From positions 186,001-250,000 of the forward strand of contig NZ_CP040887.1 of the NCBI RefSeq assembly GCF_006337125.1: a stretch of DNA of 64,000 bases. Reading direction: 5' to 3'. The notes under the pieces are model-generated. The model was not told the DNA's origin and made no database searches. It was given only the letters and a program-made list of their open reading frames with translations. The translations under genes were made by a program, and so were the position numbers. Below, piece after piece: positions 8,857 through 16,426 of this stretch (within the stretch, counting starts at the first letter, position 1; each line of letters begins with the position of its first letter). Source of the stretch: Serinicoccus chungangensis (GTDB lineage: Bacteria > Actinomycetota > Actinomycetes > Actinomycetales > Dermatophilaceae).

Positions 8857-9365
8857 CCCGCTTCGAGGACCTGCCGGTGGCCGACACCGGACGCCTGCGT
8901 GACCGGCTGCGGGAGCGGCCCAGCCGTCGCGGTTTCCTGGCCCGGGTGCTGGGCGCGGGGACGGCGGTCGGTGTCGGGTCGCTGGCGCTGGTCAACCGGG
9001 GCGGCAGCCAGGTGCGGGCGCAGGCCGCCTACTTCCTGGACTACACCGACACCTCGACCGGGCCGTGCGCGACCTACGCCCGCGACCACACCGAGAACGG
9101 CATCCAGTGCGGCCCCTCGCCCATGTGCCGCGACGGGTCGTGCTGCTGGAAGTACCGCTCCGGGGCCGGCAACGTCGTGGCCTGGCACAAGAACGGGCCC
9201 GGGGTCGACCGCTACTACACCCACCGGCCGGACGACTGCTGGGGCGGCGTCTACGACTCCTGGCACTGGAAGTTCAGCGACGGCCGGACCTACCGCTGCT
9301 CCGACGGCTGGACCTGCTCCGGCTCGGGCTCCTGCGTCGCGACGATCTGCCCGTGGGCGATCTAG
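8853..9365 (+). CDS. Tat-exported Cys/Trp-rich protein, MauA-like in architecture
   Basis: A 170-aa protein. The N-terminus carries a long Tat signal with S24-R-R-G-F-L29 and a hydrophobic core, ending in VRAQA near residue 58. The mature part, of about 112 residues, has ten Cys (72, 86, 92, 97, 98, 129, 149, 155, 161, 166) and seven Trp (99, 111, 130, 137, 139, 153, 168). A long Tat leader, a small disulfide-dense body and dedicated MauE/MauD genes are the features of the methylamine dehydrogenase light chain (MauA), which carries a tryptophan tryptophylquinone. I cannot align the MauA cofactor motifs with confidence, and the heavy chain MauB and maturase MauG are absent here. It could be a divergent quinone-cofactor protein or simply a disulfide-rich surface protein. 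A ribosome site AGGGAGGA (8835-8842) precedes ATG 8853, which overlaps the previous stop. Confidence 0.8.
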   Translation: MTRFEDLPVADTGRLRDRLRERPSRRGFLARVLGAGTAVGVGSLALVNRGGSQVRAQAAYFLDYTDTSTGPCATYARDHTENGIQCGPSPMCRDGSCCWKYRSGAGNVVAWHKNGPGVDRYYTHRPDDCWGGVYDSWHWKFSDGRTYRCSDGWTCSGSGSCVATICPWAI

Positions 9366-9574
9366 AGGACCCGGACCTGCCGGTCGTGGCCGACGCCGCG
9401 ACCGGGGTCCCGCTGCGCCGCCGCTGGGCCGCCGACCCGTTGCCGCTGCTCCTGCTCCTCGGGGCCGGCGGCCTGGCCTGCCTGCTGCTGCTCCCGGTCG
9501 CGGGGCCGCTGTGGATCGTCCCGGCGCTCTTCGCGGTGACCGTCGCCGGGGTGGCGCTGTCCGGGTCTACCTGA
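9353..9574 (+). CDS. Small two-helix membrane protein
   Basis: A 73-aa product read from GTG 9353, which overlaps the 3' end of the Cys-rich gene by 13 bp. A 30-residue polar N-terminus is followed by two hydrophobic segments ([20 protein letters not shown] and a second ending VAGVALSGST). No clear Shine-Dalgarno is visible, so coupling to the upstream gene would be needed. It is not a family I recognise. After its TGA (9572-9574) the same frame stays open into the next membrane gene, so the two may once have been, or may be, one protein. Confidence 0.5.
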   Translation: MGDLEDPDLPVVADAATGVPLRRRWAADPLPLLLLLGAGGLACLLLLPVAGPLWIVPALFAVTVAGVALSGST

Positions 9575-9598
9575 GGCGTCAACAGCGCGTGGGCGCTG

Positions 9599-10159
9599 GT
9601 GGCCTCGGTCCGGGGCCGACAACGACAGCTCTCCCTCTGGGGAGCCTTCGCCGCCGGGACGACCCTGGGCGGTGCCGCCACCGGGCTGGGTCTCGGTGTC
9701 CTGGCCGGGCTGGTCAGCCCGGTGCCGCCGCAGGTGCGGCTGGTGCTGCTCGTGGTGCTCGTGGTGGCGCTCGTCCTGCTCGACGCGGTCACCCCGAGGC
9801 TCCCGCTGCCGCAGCGCTCGATCCTCATCCCCCAGGAGGTGTTCGCCCGGGGCATGGCGCGGGGCGGGCTGCGCTTCGGCCTGGAGTACGGCTGCGGGTG
9901 GCGGACGCTCGTGCCGTCCGCCGCGGCATACCTCGCCGCGGTGTTCGTCCTGCTCGTCGTGCCGCCGTGGTGGGTCGCCGTCGTCCTGGGTGCCGCCTTC
10001 GGCCTCTCCCGGTCCTGGGCGGTGCTCCTCTCCATCTGCCTGGGCTCACCCGGCTGGCAGGCCTTCCTGGCCGGGCACTCGCGCGTCCTGGAGCGCACCG
10101 GCAGCGCGCTCGCCGGGGTGCTGCTGCTCGCGGCGGCCTGGTCGCGGCTGGGCGGATAG
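9599..10159 (+). CDS. Polytopic membrane protein of unknown function
   Basis: A 186-aa protein with about four or five hydrophobic helices and a conserved-looking central loop PQEVFARGMARGGLRFGLEYG. GTG 9599 is the first usable start after the in-frame TGA at 9572; no good ribosome site precedes it. No known domain is recognised. It closes the envelope/Mau-like block: the next gene has its own leaderless-type -10 box inside this gene's 3' end. A membrane partner of the redox cluster is possible from position, but nothing in the sequence proves it. Confidence 0.65.
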   Translation: MASVRGRQRQLSLWGAFAAGTTLGGAATGLGLGVLAGLVSPVPPQVRLVLLVVLVVALVLLDAVTPRLPLPQRSILIPQEVFARGMARGGLRFGLEYGCGWRTLVPSAAAYLAAVFVLLVVPPWWVAVVLGAAFGLSRSWAVLLSICLGSPGWQAFLAGHSRVLERTGSALAGVLLLAAAWSRLGG

Positions 10160-10162
10160 GGT
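10157..10162 (+). promoter_or_regulatory. -10 box of a possibly leaderless promoter
   Basis: TAGGGT lies 7 nt before ATG 10170, the spacing expected when transcription starts at the start codon. A GGGAGG stretch also lies between them, so a short leader is possible. Confidence 0.5.
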
Positions 10163-10169
10163 GGGAGGT

Positions 10170-11234
10170 ATGGCGCGTCCCCACATCGCCGCCCAGCTCG
10201 AGGACTCCGTCCGACGGCGCACGAGCTCCAGCCTGCGTCGACGCGGCTGGCACGAGCGGTTGTTCGGCTACACCGGCTACGGCACGCCCGACCGGGGCCG
10301 GGTCTTCGCCCGGGTGCTGCTGTCGCGGCACGAGCCGGAGGAGTCGCGCACCGCGCTCACGCACGCGCAGGACTCGCTGCTCGACATCGCCCAGCGCGGC
10401 TGGCGGCTGTTCCTCACCGCGCCCGCCGTGGGGGTGACGGTCCACGTGCGGCTCGGGCAGGCGCATGCCACGGCCCGCACCGACCGCGGTGGCTACGTCG
10501 ACGTCGAGCTGCCCCGGCACGGCCTCGGTCCGGGCTGGCAGGAGGCGCACCTCGACCTCGGCAACGGTGACTCGCTCACGGTGTCGGTGCTGGTCGTCGA
10601 TCCGGCCGAGGGGGTCGGCCTGGTCAGCGACATCGACGACACGGTGATGGTGACCCACCTGCCTCGCATGTTCATCGCGGGGTGGAACACCTTCGTCCGC
10701 TCCGAGCAGGTGCGGCAGGCGGTGCCCGGCATGAGCGCGATGTACCGCGCCCTGCTCGCCGACGACCCGGGCATGCCGGTGTTCTACCTGTCGACCGGGG
10801 CGTGGAACACCGCGCCCGCCCTCACCCGCTTCCTGCGGCGCCACGACTTCCCGGTCGGTCCGATGCTGCTCACCGACTGGGGGCCGACCAACACCGGGTG
10901 GTTCCGGTCCGGGCAGGAGCACAAGGAGGCCGAGCTGCGGCGGCTGCGCGAGGACTTCCCCGGGATGCGCTGGATCCTCGTCGGTGACGACGGCCAGCAC
11001 GACCCGGTGATCTACGGCGAGTTCGCCCAGGAGCACCCGGAGGCGGTCGAGGCGATCTGCCTGCGCGAGCTGACCCCCGCCGAGCAGGTCCTCTCCAGCG
11101 GTCTCCCGGTCGCGACCGACCAGCTGCTGGGCAAGCGCGTGCAGGTGCCGATGCTCAAGGCGTCCAACGGCTTCGGGCTGCACCAGCTCCTCGTCGGCGC
11201 CCGCAGCCGCACCCGGCCGGCGGAGGAGTCCTGA
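10170..11234 (+). CDS. App1-family (DUF2183) phosphatase-like protein
   Basis: A 354-aa cytoplasmic protein. The catalytic signature D154-I-D-D-T158 (DxDxT) heads the HAD-like App1/LNS2 domain, followed by YLSTGAWNT (motif II) and a GDDGQHD motif at the C-terminal half. The family includes yeast App1 phosphatidate phosphatase; bacterial members are widespread in actinobacteria with unproven substrates. The N-terminal 150 residues are a beta-rich region typical of the family. The stop overlaps the start of the Fpg/Nei gene (TGATG), so the two are co-translated. The family call is secure; phosphatidate as the substrate is only inference. Confidence 0.85.
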   Translation: MARPHIAAQLEDSVRRRTSSSLRRRGWHERLFGYTGYGTPDRGRVFARVLLSRHEPEESRTALTHAQDSLLDIAQRGWRLFLTAPAVGVTVHVRLGQAHATARTDRGGYVDVELPRHGLGPGWQEAHLDLGNGDSLTVSVLVVDPAEGVGLVSDIDDTVMVTHLPRMFIAGWNTFVRSEQVRQAVPGMSAMYRALLADDPGMPVFYLSTGAWNTAPALTRFLRRHDFPVGPMLLTDWGPTNTGWFRSGQEHKEAELRRLREDFPGMRWILVGDDGQHDPVIYGEFAQEHPEAVEAICLRELTPAEQVLSSGLPVATDQLLGKRVQVPMLKASNGFGLHQLLVGARSRTRPAEES

Positions 11235-12094
11235 TGCCCGAGCTGCCGGAGGTGCAGGCCCTCACGAACTTCCTGTCCGACCGGGTCACCGGGCGGGTCG
11301 TCACCGACACCGAGCTCGGGTCGATCGCCGTGCTCAAGACCTTCGACCCTCCGCCCTCCGCCCTCGTCGGGGCGCCGGTCGACGCGGTCCGCCGCCACGG
11401 CAAGTTCGTCGACCTCGACGTCGACGGCACCCACCTGGTCTTCCACCTGGCCCGGGCGGGATGGTTGAGGTGGTACGACGAGGTCCCCCGGACGCAGGTG
11501 CGGCCCGGGCGCAGCCCCATCGCCCTGCGGGTGCGGCTGGACGACGGCGCCGGCTTCGACCTCACCGAGGCAGGGACCAAGAAGGGCCTCGCGGCGTATG
11601 TCGTGACCGACCCGGCCCAGGTGCCCGGGGTGGCGACACTGGGCCCGGACCCGCTGGCCGACGACTTCGACGAGGCCGCGTTCGCCGCGCTGCTGCGAGG
11701 GCGGCGCACCCAGGTCAAGGGCGTGCTGCGGGACCAGTCCATCCTCGCCGGGGTCGGCAACGCCTACTCCGACGAGATCCTGCACGCGGCCCGGCTCTCG
11801 CCCTTCGCGCTGGCGGCCGGCCTGACCCCGGAGCAGGTCGGCGAGCTCTACCGGGCGCTGCGCACGACCCTGGAGGCGGCGGTGATGGCGGCCGAGGGCA
11901 AGCCCGCCGCCGCCCTGAAGGACGCCAAGCGTGCCGGCATGAACGTCCACGGCCGCACCGGGGAGGCCTGCCCGGTGTGCGGCGACACCGTGCGCGAGGT
12001 CTCCTTCGCCGACTCCTCGCTGCAGTACTGCCCCACCTGCCAGACCGGCGGCAAGCCCCTCGCCGACCGCCGCATGTCGCGCCTCCTGCGCTGA
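11234..12094 (+). CDS. Fpg/Nei-family DNA glycosylase/AP lyase
   Basis: A 286-aa protein. The mature N-terminus would start P2-E3-L-P-E-V, the catalytic Pro and Glu of formamidopyrimidine-DNA glycosylases. A helix-two-turn-helix region (QSILAGVGNAYSDEILHAA) and a C-terminal four-Cys zinc finger (C-P-V-C ... C-P-T-C) followed by Q-T-G-G-K are present. These enzymes excise oxidised purines or pyrimidines and nick the abasic site. The divergence from canonical MutM (a threonine-poor loop and a longer tail after the zinc finger) suggests one of the extra actinobacterial paralogues. It is translationally coupled to the App1-like gene upstream. Confidence 0.9.
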   Translation: MPELPEVQALTNFLSDRVTGRVVTDTELGSIAVLKTFDPPPSALVGAPVDAVRRHGKFVDLDVDGTHLVFHLARAGWLRWYDEVPRTQVRPGRSPIALRVRLDDGAGFDLTEAGTKKGLAAYVVTDPAQVPGVATLGPDPLADDFDEAAFAALLRGRRTQVKGVLRDQSILAGVGNAYSDEILHAARLSPFALAAGLTPEQVGELYRALRTTLEAAVMAAEGKPAAALKDAKRAGMNVHGRTGEACPVCGDTVREVSFADSSLQYCPTCQTGGKPLADRRMSRLLR

Positions 12095-12114
12095 CCGCTC
12101 CCCGGCCCGAGAGG

Positions 12115-12178
12115 GCGCGACTGCGCCGGGTGTGTCGTCCGACCGCCCTGCTCGGCGTCATGTCCGCTGCAGTCGCGC
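12115..12178. repeat. Spaced inverted repeat between convergent genes
   Basis: gcgcgactgc (12115-12124) is repeated in inverted form as gcagtcgcgc (12169-12178) with 44 nt between. It lies between the convergent Fpg/Nei and HAD genes and could act as a bidirectional terminator or be a short dispersed element; the loop is long for a terminator. Confidence 0.4.
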
Positions 12179-12230
12179 ACCACCTCACGCGGGATCGGGC
12201 CGAGCGGGGCGCCCGGCCGCGCAGAGCGGG

Positions 12231-12830
12231 TCAGCGGGGGAGCGTGAACAGCTGTCCCCGCCAGCCGAAGGCACGGGCGGCGTCGACGTGGTCGCGGCGG
12301 TCGTCGGTGAAGGCGACCTCCGACGGCGCCACCGGGCGGCCCAGTCGACGTTCGACGGCGGCGTGCGCCGCGGCATACGCCTCGGGCTCGGGCGTGGCGC
12401 CCCTCGGCCCGGATGCGTGGCCCTGGAGGACAGCGAGGTGCTCGAGCCCGGCACGCTCCAGCTCGCTCGTGAGGCGGTCGCTGCCGTCGGTGAGCAGGAC
12501 GACGGGTATGCCGTCCGCCGCCAGCGAGGCCAGCAGCTGCTCGACCGGGCCGAGGAGCGGCACCCCGTCGAGGTCGAGCACGGCCACGCCGGCACGTCGC
12601 AGGAACGCGGCGACCCGCCAGGGGCGGTCAGGCACGGGTTTGGCGGCGACGACGTCCACCTGCCGGATGCGCACCTCTCCACGCCGGCCGACGACGACCA
12701 GCTCGTCCTCGGTGGCGGCGAGCAGCTCGCCGATGGTGTCGGTCGCTCGCTCACCGTCCTCGACGAGGTGGCGCACCACCACCCGGGATCCGACCGTCAG
12801 GGGTCGTCGATGAGCGTCAGGCACGGGCAC
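12231..12830 (-). CDS. SH3-like (Rv0428c N-domain type) + HAD-like hydrolase fusion
   Basis: A 199-aa protein starting at GTG 12830. Residues about 8-65 (GSRVVVRHLVEDGERATDTI...IRQVDVVAAKPVP) match the small SH3-like domain usually found in front of the GNAT domain of Rv0428c-type acetyltransferases. Here it is joined to a HAD-like core with LDLDG (motif I), LLTDGSDR (motif II, Thr/Ser) and AFTDDRRDHVDAA (motif IV), so the acyltransferase partner is replaced by a hydrolase. The first motif reads LDLDGVPL, keeping both aspartates. Substrate is unknown. It lies downstream of the rhodanese gene on the same strand with a 74-bp gap. Confidence 0.8.
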   Translation of the reverse strand: MPVPDAHRRPLTVGSRVVVRHLVEDGERATDTIGELLAATEDELVVVGRRGEVRIRQVDVVAAKPVPDRPWRVAAFLRRAGVAVLDLDGVPLLGPVEQLLASLAADGIPVVLLTDGSDRLTSELERAGLEHLAVLQGHASGPRGATPEPEAYAAAHAAVERRLGRPVAPSEVAFTDDRRDHVDAARAFGWRGQLFTLPR

Positions 12831-12904
12831 CCCACCGGACTCGCGAGGAGAGTATGCCTCTCTCTTGTCTCACGGTAAGAAACAGGAAGACTGGTGCAGA
12901 GCGG

Positions 12905-13237
12905 TCAGACGACCGTCGGCTCCTGGCCGTCGGACCCGCCGACCATGCTCTTGCCGGCCCGGCTCCACGCCTGCATGCCGCCCTCGACGTTGACGACGTC
13001 GAAACCCTGCTGCACGAGCCACTCCACGGCCCGTCCCGACCGCCCACCGCTGCGGCAGACGACCGGCAGCGACGTGGAGGTCTCGGGCAGCTCGTCGATG
13101 CGGGCGGGGATGTCGCCGAGGGGGAGGTGGACGGCGCCGGGTGCGTGGCCGGCCGCCCACTCCTCGGGCTCGCGGACGTCGATGACGACGGCGTCGTCCG
13201 CGACGTCGCTGACGGGGATGCTGGGGATGTCGCTCAT
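12905..13237 (-). CDS. Single-domain rhodanese
   Basis: A 110-aa cytoplasmic protein covering one rhodanese domain: an IDVREPEEWAAGHAPGA entry motif and an active-site loop C61-R-S-G-G-R-S. The Cys makes a sulfurtransferase or persulfide-carrier function plausible; the acceptor is unknown. The start ATG 13237 was chosen over longer in-frame options because it gives the normal N-terminus and has GAGGG just upstream. A CATAGT box 6 nt before the ATG would also allow a leaderless transcript. It is divergent from the Tad locus. Confidence 0.9.
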   Translation of the reverse strand: MSDIPSIPVSDVADDAVVIDVREPEEWAAGHAPGAVHLPLGDIPARIDELPETSTSLPVVCRSGGRSGRAVEWLVQQGFDVVNVEGGMQAWSRAGKSMVGGSDGQEPTVV

Positions 13238-13296
13238 GCCCTCACTATGGCACCGCCGGTCGTCGCGCGTCGCTAGGGGAACGCCGTGGCCAGGGT

Positions 13297-13302
13297 TAGA
13301 GT
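13297..13302 (+). promoter_or_regulatory. Candidate -10 of the Tad/type VII-like superoperon
   Basis: TAGAGT upstream of the CpaB-like gene would give a leader of about 80 nt. No clear -35 hexamer is visible. It is the only TANNNT box I noticed in the right place in the 150-bp divergent gap. Confidence 0.3.
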
Positions 13303-13387
13303 GGTCGGCGGCTGAGCACCGCACAGGGGTGATCGCCGCGCCACCGACTCGATGCTCCGGTCTGTGCCGGGAGGGGAACGACACCGT

Positions 13388-14065
13388 ATGACCACCGCCA
13401 CCTCTGGCGCGACAGCGTCACGCCTGCCCGCGCGCAGCCGCGACAAGCGCCCTGCGCTGGCCCTGCTGGCGCTCCTGCTGGTCCTCGTGGGGGCGCTCGG
13501 CAGCGCGCTGCTCGTCTACCGCACCGGCAACCGCGTGCAGGTCCTCGTCGCGGCCCAGACGATCCAGCAGGGGGCGGAGGTGACCGAGGACGACTTCAGC
13601 GTCGCCGAGATCGCCTTCGAGGACGGTGCCCAGGTGGTGAGCGCCGAGTCGCTGCCGCAGTTCGTCGGCTCGCAGGCGGTGAGCACCATCCCGCAGGGCA
13701 GCCTCGTCTCGGGCCAGATGTTCACCCCGTCCGAGCTGGCCGAGCCGGGGGTCCAGCAGGTCGGCGTGGTCGTGGCGTCCCCGGGGCGGCCGGCCGACGC
13801 GATGCGGGCCGGTGACATCGTGCGCGTCTTCGCCACGGCCCCCGAGTCGGCGGTGGCGGCCGCCGAGGACGCGGAGCAGCTGGTCGAGGCCGCCAAGGTG
13901 GTCGCGGTCGGTCCGGTCGTCGACACCAGCGACACCATCCACGTCACGCTGCTCCTGCCCGAGGACGCCGCGCCCGCCGTCGTCGCCGCGAGCGCGACCG
14001 GCACCGTGGCGCTGTCGTTGCTGCCGGCCGACACCACGCCGGTGGTCGACTGGCGCACGGAGTGA
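13388..14065 (+). CDS. cpaB: CpaB/RcpC-like Flp pilus assembly protein (SAF domain)
   Basis: A 225-aa protein. One N-terminal membrane helix (LALLALLLVLVGALGSALLV) is followed by an extracytoplasmic SAF domain (VLVAAQTIQQGAEVTEDDF ... PQFVGSQAV) and a RcpC-like C-terminal half. In Gram-positive Tad systems this protein sits in the membrane at the pilus base. A strong Shine-Dalgarno GGGAGGGGA lies before ATG 13388. It is the first gene of the Tad locus, 7 bp ahead of the CpaE/TadZ-like gene. Confidence 0.85.
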   Translation: MTTATSGATASRLPARSRDKRPALALLALLLVLVGALGSALLVYRTGNRVQVLVAAQTIQQGAEVTEDDFSVAEIAFEDGAQVVSAESLPQFVGSQAVSTIPQGSLVSGQMFTPSELAEPGVQQVGVVVASPGRPADAMRAGDIVRVFATAPESAVAAAEDAEQLVEAAKVVAVGPVVDTSDTIHVTLLLPEDAAPAVVAASATGTVALSLLPADTTPVVDWRTE

Positions 14066-14072
14066 GCGCGAC

Positions 14073-15071
14073 ATGGCCCTGATCTCGTTCTTCAGCGCCA
14101 AGGGCGCACCCGGGGTCACGAGCACCGCGATGCTCGTGGCGGCCCTCTGGCCGCGCCCGACGCTGCTCGTCGACGCCGACGGCAACGGCGGTGACCTGCT
14201 CATGCGGCTCCCCTCGGAGTCGGGTCTGGCCCTGACCCAGCACCCGGGGCTGCTCACCCTGCTGCCGCTCGCCCGGCACGGCCTGTCCTCGGGCGTCGTC
14301 CTGGACCACTCGCAGGTGGCGCTCGGCGGCCAGCAGGTCCTCGTCGGCCTGGAGACCTCCGAGCAGGCCGAGGCGTCGGCCGCCCTGTGGCCGACGCTGG
14401 CCCGCGCCTTCCGCGAGGTGCCGGGCACCGACGTGGTCGTCGACGCCGGCCAGCTCGCGGCCCGCTCCGGCCAGCTCTCGCTGGTGCAGCGCAGCGACCT
14501 CGTCGTGGGCGTCGTACGGGCCGAGCCGGCCAGCGTCATGCACATGCGGGAGCGGCTGACGGTGCTGACGCAGACGTTCGCCGCCCTGGGGCCGGACGCC
14601 CCGAGGATCGGGCTGGTCGCGCTCTCGGGCGTCCAGCGCCAGGACGAGGCGTCCTCGGCGATCGCCACCGTGCGGGCGGACTTCCCGGACGTGCTGGACC
14701 TCGGCCAGGTCGCCCTCGACCCCCGCCCGGAGCGGATGTTCCACGGCGACCCGGTGTCGCGCCCGGAGCGGACCATGCTCGTGCGCTCGGGCCGCTCGCT
14801 GGTCGAGCGGCTCGTCGCCGCGCTCGGCCCTGCCGTGGTCCCCGTGGCGGCGACGGGTGAGGGTGCGGACGAGGACGCGAGGAGCGGGGAGACCACGGAC
14901 CAGCCCGCCGCCCCCGGCACGGCGACGGAGCAGGAGGAGGCCGCCGACGGCATACCCGGGGGTGAGCCCGCCGAGGCCGCCGGTGCCGTCGACGAGCAGC
15001 AGGACGCGGCCCAGGGCGAGAGGCGCCTGCGCCGCGAGCGACCCAGGAAGAAGAGGTGGAGCCTGCGATGA
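14073..15071 (+). CDS. cpaE: CpaE/TadZ-like ParA-fold protein with degenerate P-loop
   Basis: A 332-aa cytoplasmic protein. The N-terminus FFSAKGAPGVTSTA occupies the place of the deviant Walker A motif of MinD/ParA proteins (KGGxGKT/S), but the second lysine is replaced by V15, so ATP hydrolysis is doubtful. LLVDADGNGGDL (motif A') and VVVDAGQ follow. The C-terminal 90 residues are a disordered acidic tail ending in a basic cluster. TadZ/CpaE proteins localise the pilus machine at the membrane. Start ATG 14073; the stop overlaps the TadA start. One GGCATACC copy at 14949 forces an ATA isoleucine codon. Confidence 0.85.
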   Translation: MALISFFSAKGAPGVTSTAMLVAALWPRPTLLVDADGNGGDLLMRLPSESGLALTQHPGLLTLLPLARHGLSSGVVLDHSQVALGGQQVLVGLETSEQAEASAALWPTLARAFREVPGTDVVVDAGQLAARSGQLSLVQRSDLVVGVVRAEPASVMHMRERLTVLTQTFAALGPDAPRIGLVALSGVQRQDEASSAIATVRADFPDVLDLGQVALDPRPERMFHGDPVSRPERTMLVRSGRSLVERLVAALGPAVVPVAATGEGADEDARSGETTDQPAAPGTATEQEEAADGIPGGEPAEAAGAVDEQQDAAQGERRLRRERPRKKRWSLR

Positions 15072-16426
15072 CCACGTCCTCGACCCCCCTGCTGGCGGGC
15101 GCGAGCCCCGAGCAGCAGGCGGAGATGAACCAGCTGGTCCGCACCCTGCGCTCGCAGGTCGCCGACCGGCTCAACCAGCAGCGCCGCCGCGACGAGGTCG
15201 CCGGCCGCTCGCCCATGAGCAGCGAGGACGAGCGGCACTTCGCCCGCTCCCTCATCGTCCAGGTCCTCGAGGACCACGCCACCCTCATGATCACCGAGGG
15301 ACGGGTGCCGCCCACCGCGGAGGAGGAGGAGCGGGTCGCCGCGGCGATCCACGCCGCGCTCTTCGGCGTCGGCCGGCTGCAGCCGCTGCTGGAGGACCGC
15401 GAGGTCGAGAACATCGACATCAACGGCTGCGACCGGGTCTTCGTGGGGTACGCCGACGGTCACGAGGAGATCGCGCCCCCGGTCGCGGACAGCGACGAGG
15501 AGCTCATCGAGCTCATCCAGATCCTCGCGGCCAACGTGGGTCTGACCTCCCGACCCTTCGACTCGGCCAACCCGCAGCTGGACCTGCGGCTGCCGGACGG
15601 CTCCCGGCTATCGGCCGTCATGGGCGTCTGCCAGCGGCCGTCGCTGTCGATCCGCCGGGCCCGGCTCGGCCAGGTCAGCCTGGAGGACCTGCTGGCGACC
15701 CAGACCTTCAGCGAGGACGTCATGCGCTTCCTCAAGGCGGCGGTCGCGGCCCGCAAGAACATCATGATCGCGGGGGCCACCAACTCGGGAAAGACCACGA
15801 TGCTGCGCGCGATGGCCGCGGAGATCCCGTCCGAGGAACGGCTCATCACCGTGGAGCGGGCGCTGGAGCTGGGGCTGGACAAGTTCGAGGACCAGCACCC
15901 CAACGTCGTCGCCTTCGAGGAGCGGCTGCCCAACTCCGAGGGTGTGGGCATGGTGACGATGGCCGAGCTGGTGCGCCGCAGCCTGCGGATGAACCCCTCA
16001 CGGGTCATCGTCGGCGAGGTGCTGGGCGACGAGATCGTCACCATGCTCAACGCGATGAGCCAGGGCAACGACGGCTCCCTGTCGACGATCCACGCCAACT
16101 CCTCGATGGAGGTCTTCAACCGCATCGCGACGTATGCCCTGCAGGCGGAGGAGAACCTCCCGGTCGAGGCGACGCACATGCTCATCGCGGGCTCCATCAA
16201 CTTCGTCGTCTTCATGCGCAAGAAGAACGAGCACGCGACCGGCGGTGGCCTCATGCGCGGGGTGCAGTCGATCCGGGAGGTCACCGGCGTCGACGGCCGG
16301 GTGCTCTCCTCGGAGGTCTTCGCGGCCGGACCGGACGGCGTGGCCCGGGCCAAGGCGCCCATCGAGTGCATCGACGACCTGGTGCCCTTCGGCTACACGC
16401 CGACGCCGGTCACCCGGTGGGACTGA
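15068..16426 (+). CDS. tadA: TadA/CpaF-type secretion ATPase
   Basis: A 452-aa hexameric motor of the Tad pilus. An N-terminal helical domain (residues about 1-120) is followed by the type II/IV secretion ATPase core: Walker A GATNSGK242-TT, Asp box FEERLPN region, Walker B RVIVGEV and the His box STIHANSSMEVFNRI. It powers assembly of Flp pilin at the membrane. ATG 15068 overlaps the previous stop (ATGA); GTG 15056 would add four residues. The stop and the TadB start share one base (TGATG). Confidence 0.95.
   Translation: MTTSSTPLLAGASPEQQAEMNQLVRTLRSQVADRLNQQRRRDEVAGRSPMSSEDERHFARSLIVQVLEDHATLMITEGRVPPTAEEEERVAAAIHAALFGVGRLQPLLEDREVENIDINGCDRVFVGYADGHEEIAPPVADSDEELIELIQILAANVGLTSRPFDSANPQLDLRLPDGSRLSAVMGVCQRPSLSIRRARLGQVSLEDLLATQTFSEDVMRFLKAAVAARKNIMIAGATNSGKTTMLRAMAAEIPSEERLITVERALELGLDKFEDQHPNVVAFEERLPNSEGVGMVTMAELVRRSLRMNPSRVIVGEVLGDEIVTMLNAMSQGNDGSLSTIHANSSMEVFNRIATYALQAEENLPVEATHMLIAGSINFVVFMRKKNEHATGGGLMRGVQSIREVTGVDGRVLSSEVFAAGPDGVARAKAPIECIDDLVPFGYTPTPVTRWD

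Noticed and set aside
8853..9365. Annotation as methylamine dehydrogenase light chain (mauA)
   Set aside because: Architecture is similar, but the cofactor Trp/Cys motifs do not align with confidence and mauB, mauG and an amicyanin gene are missing.
15056..15067. Longer TadA start at GTG 15056
   Set aside because: The ATG at 15068 in the ATGA overlap gives the coupling seen across the locus; the difference is four residues and cannot be settled from sequence.
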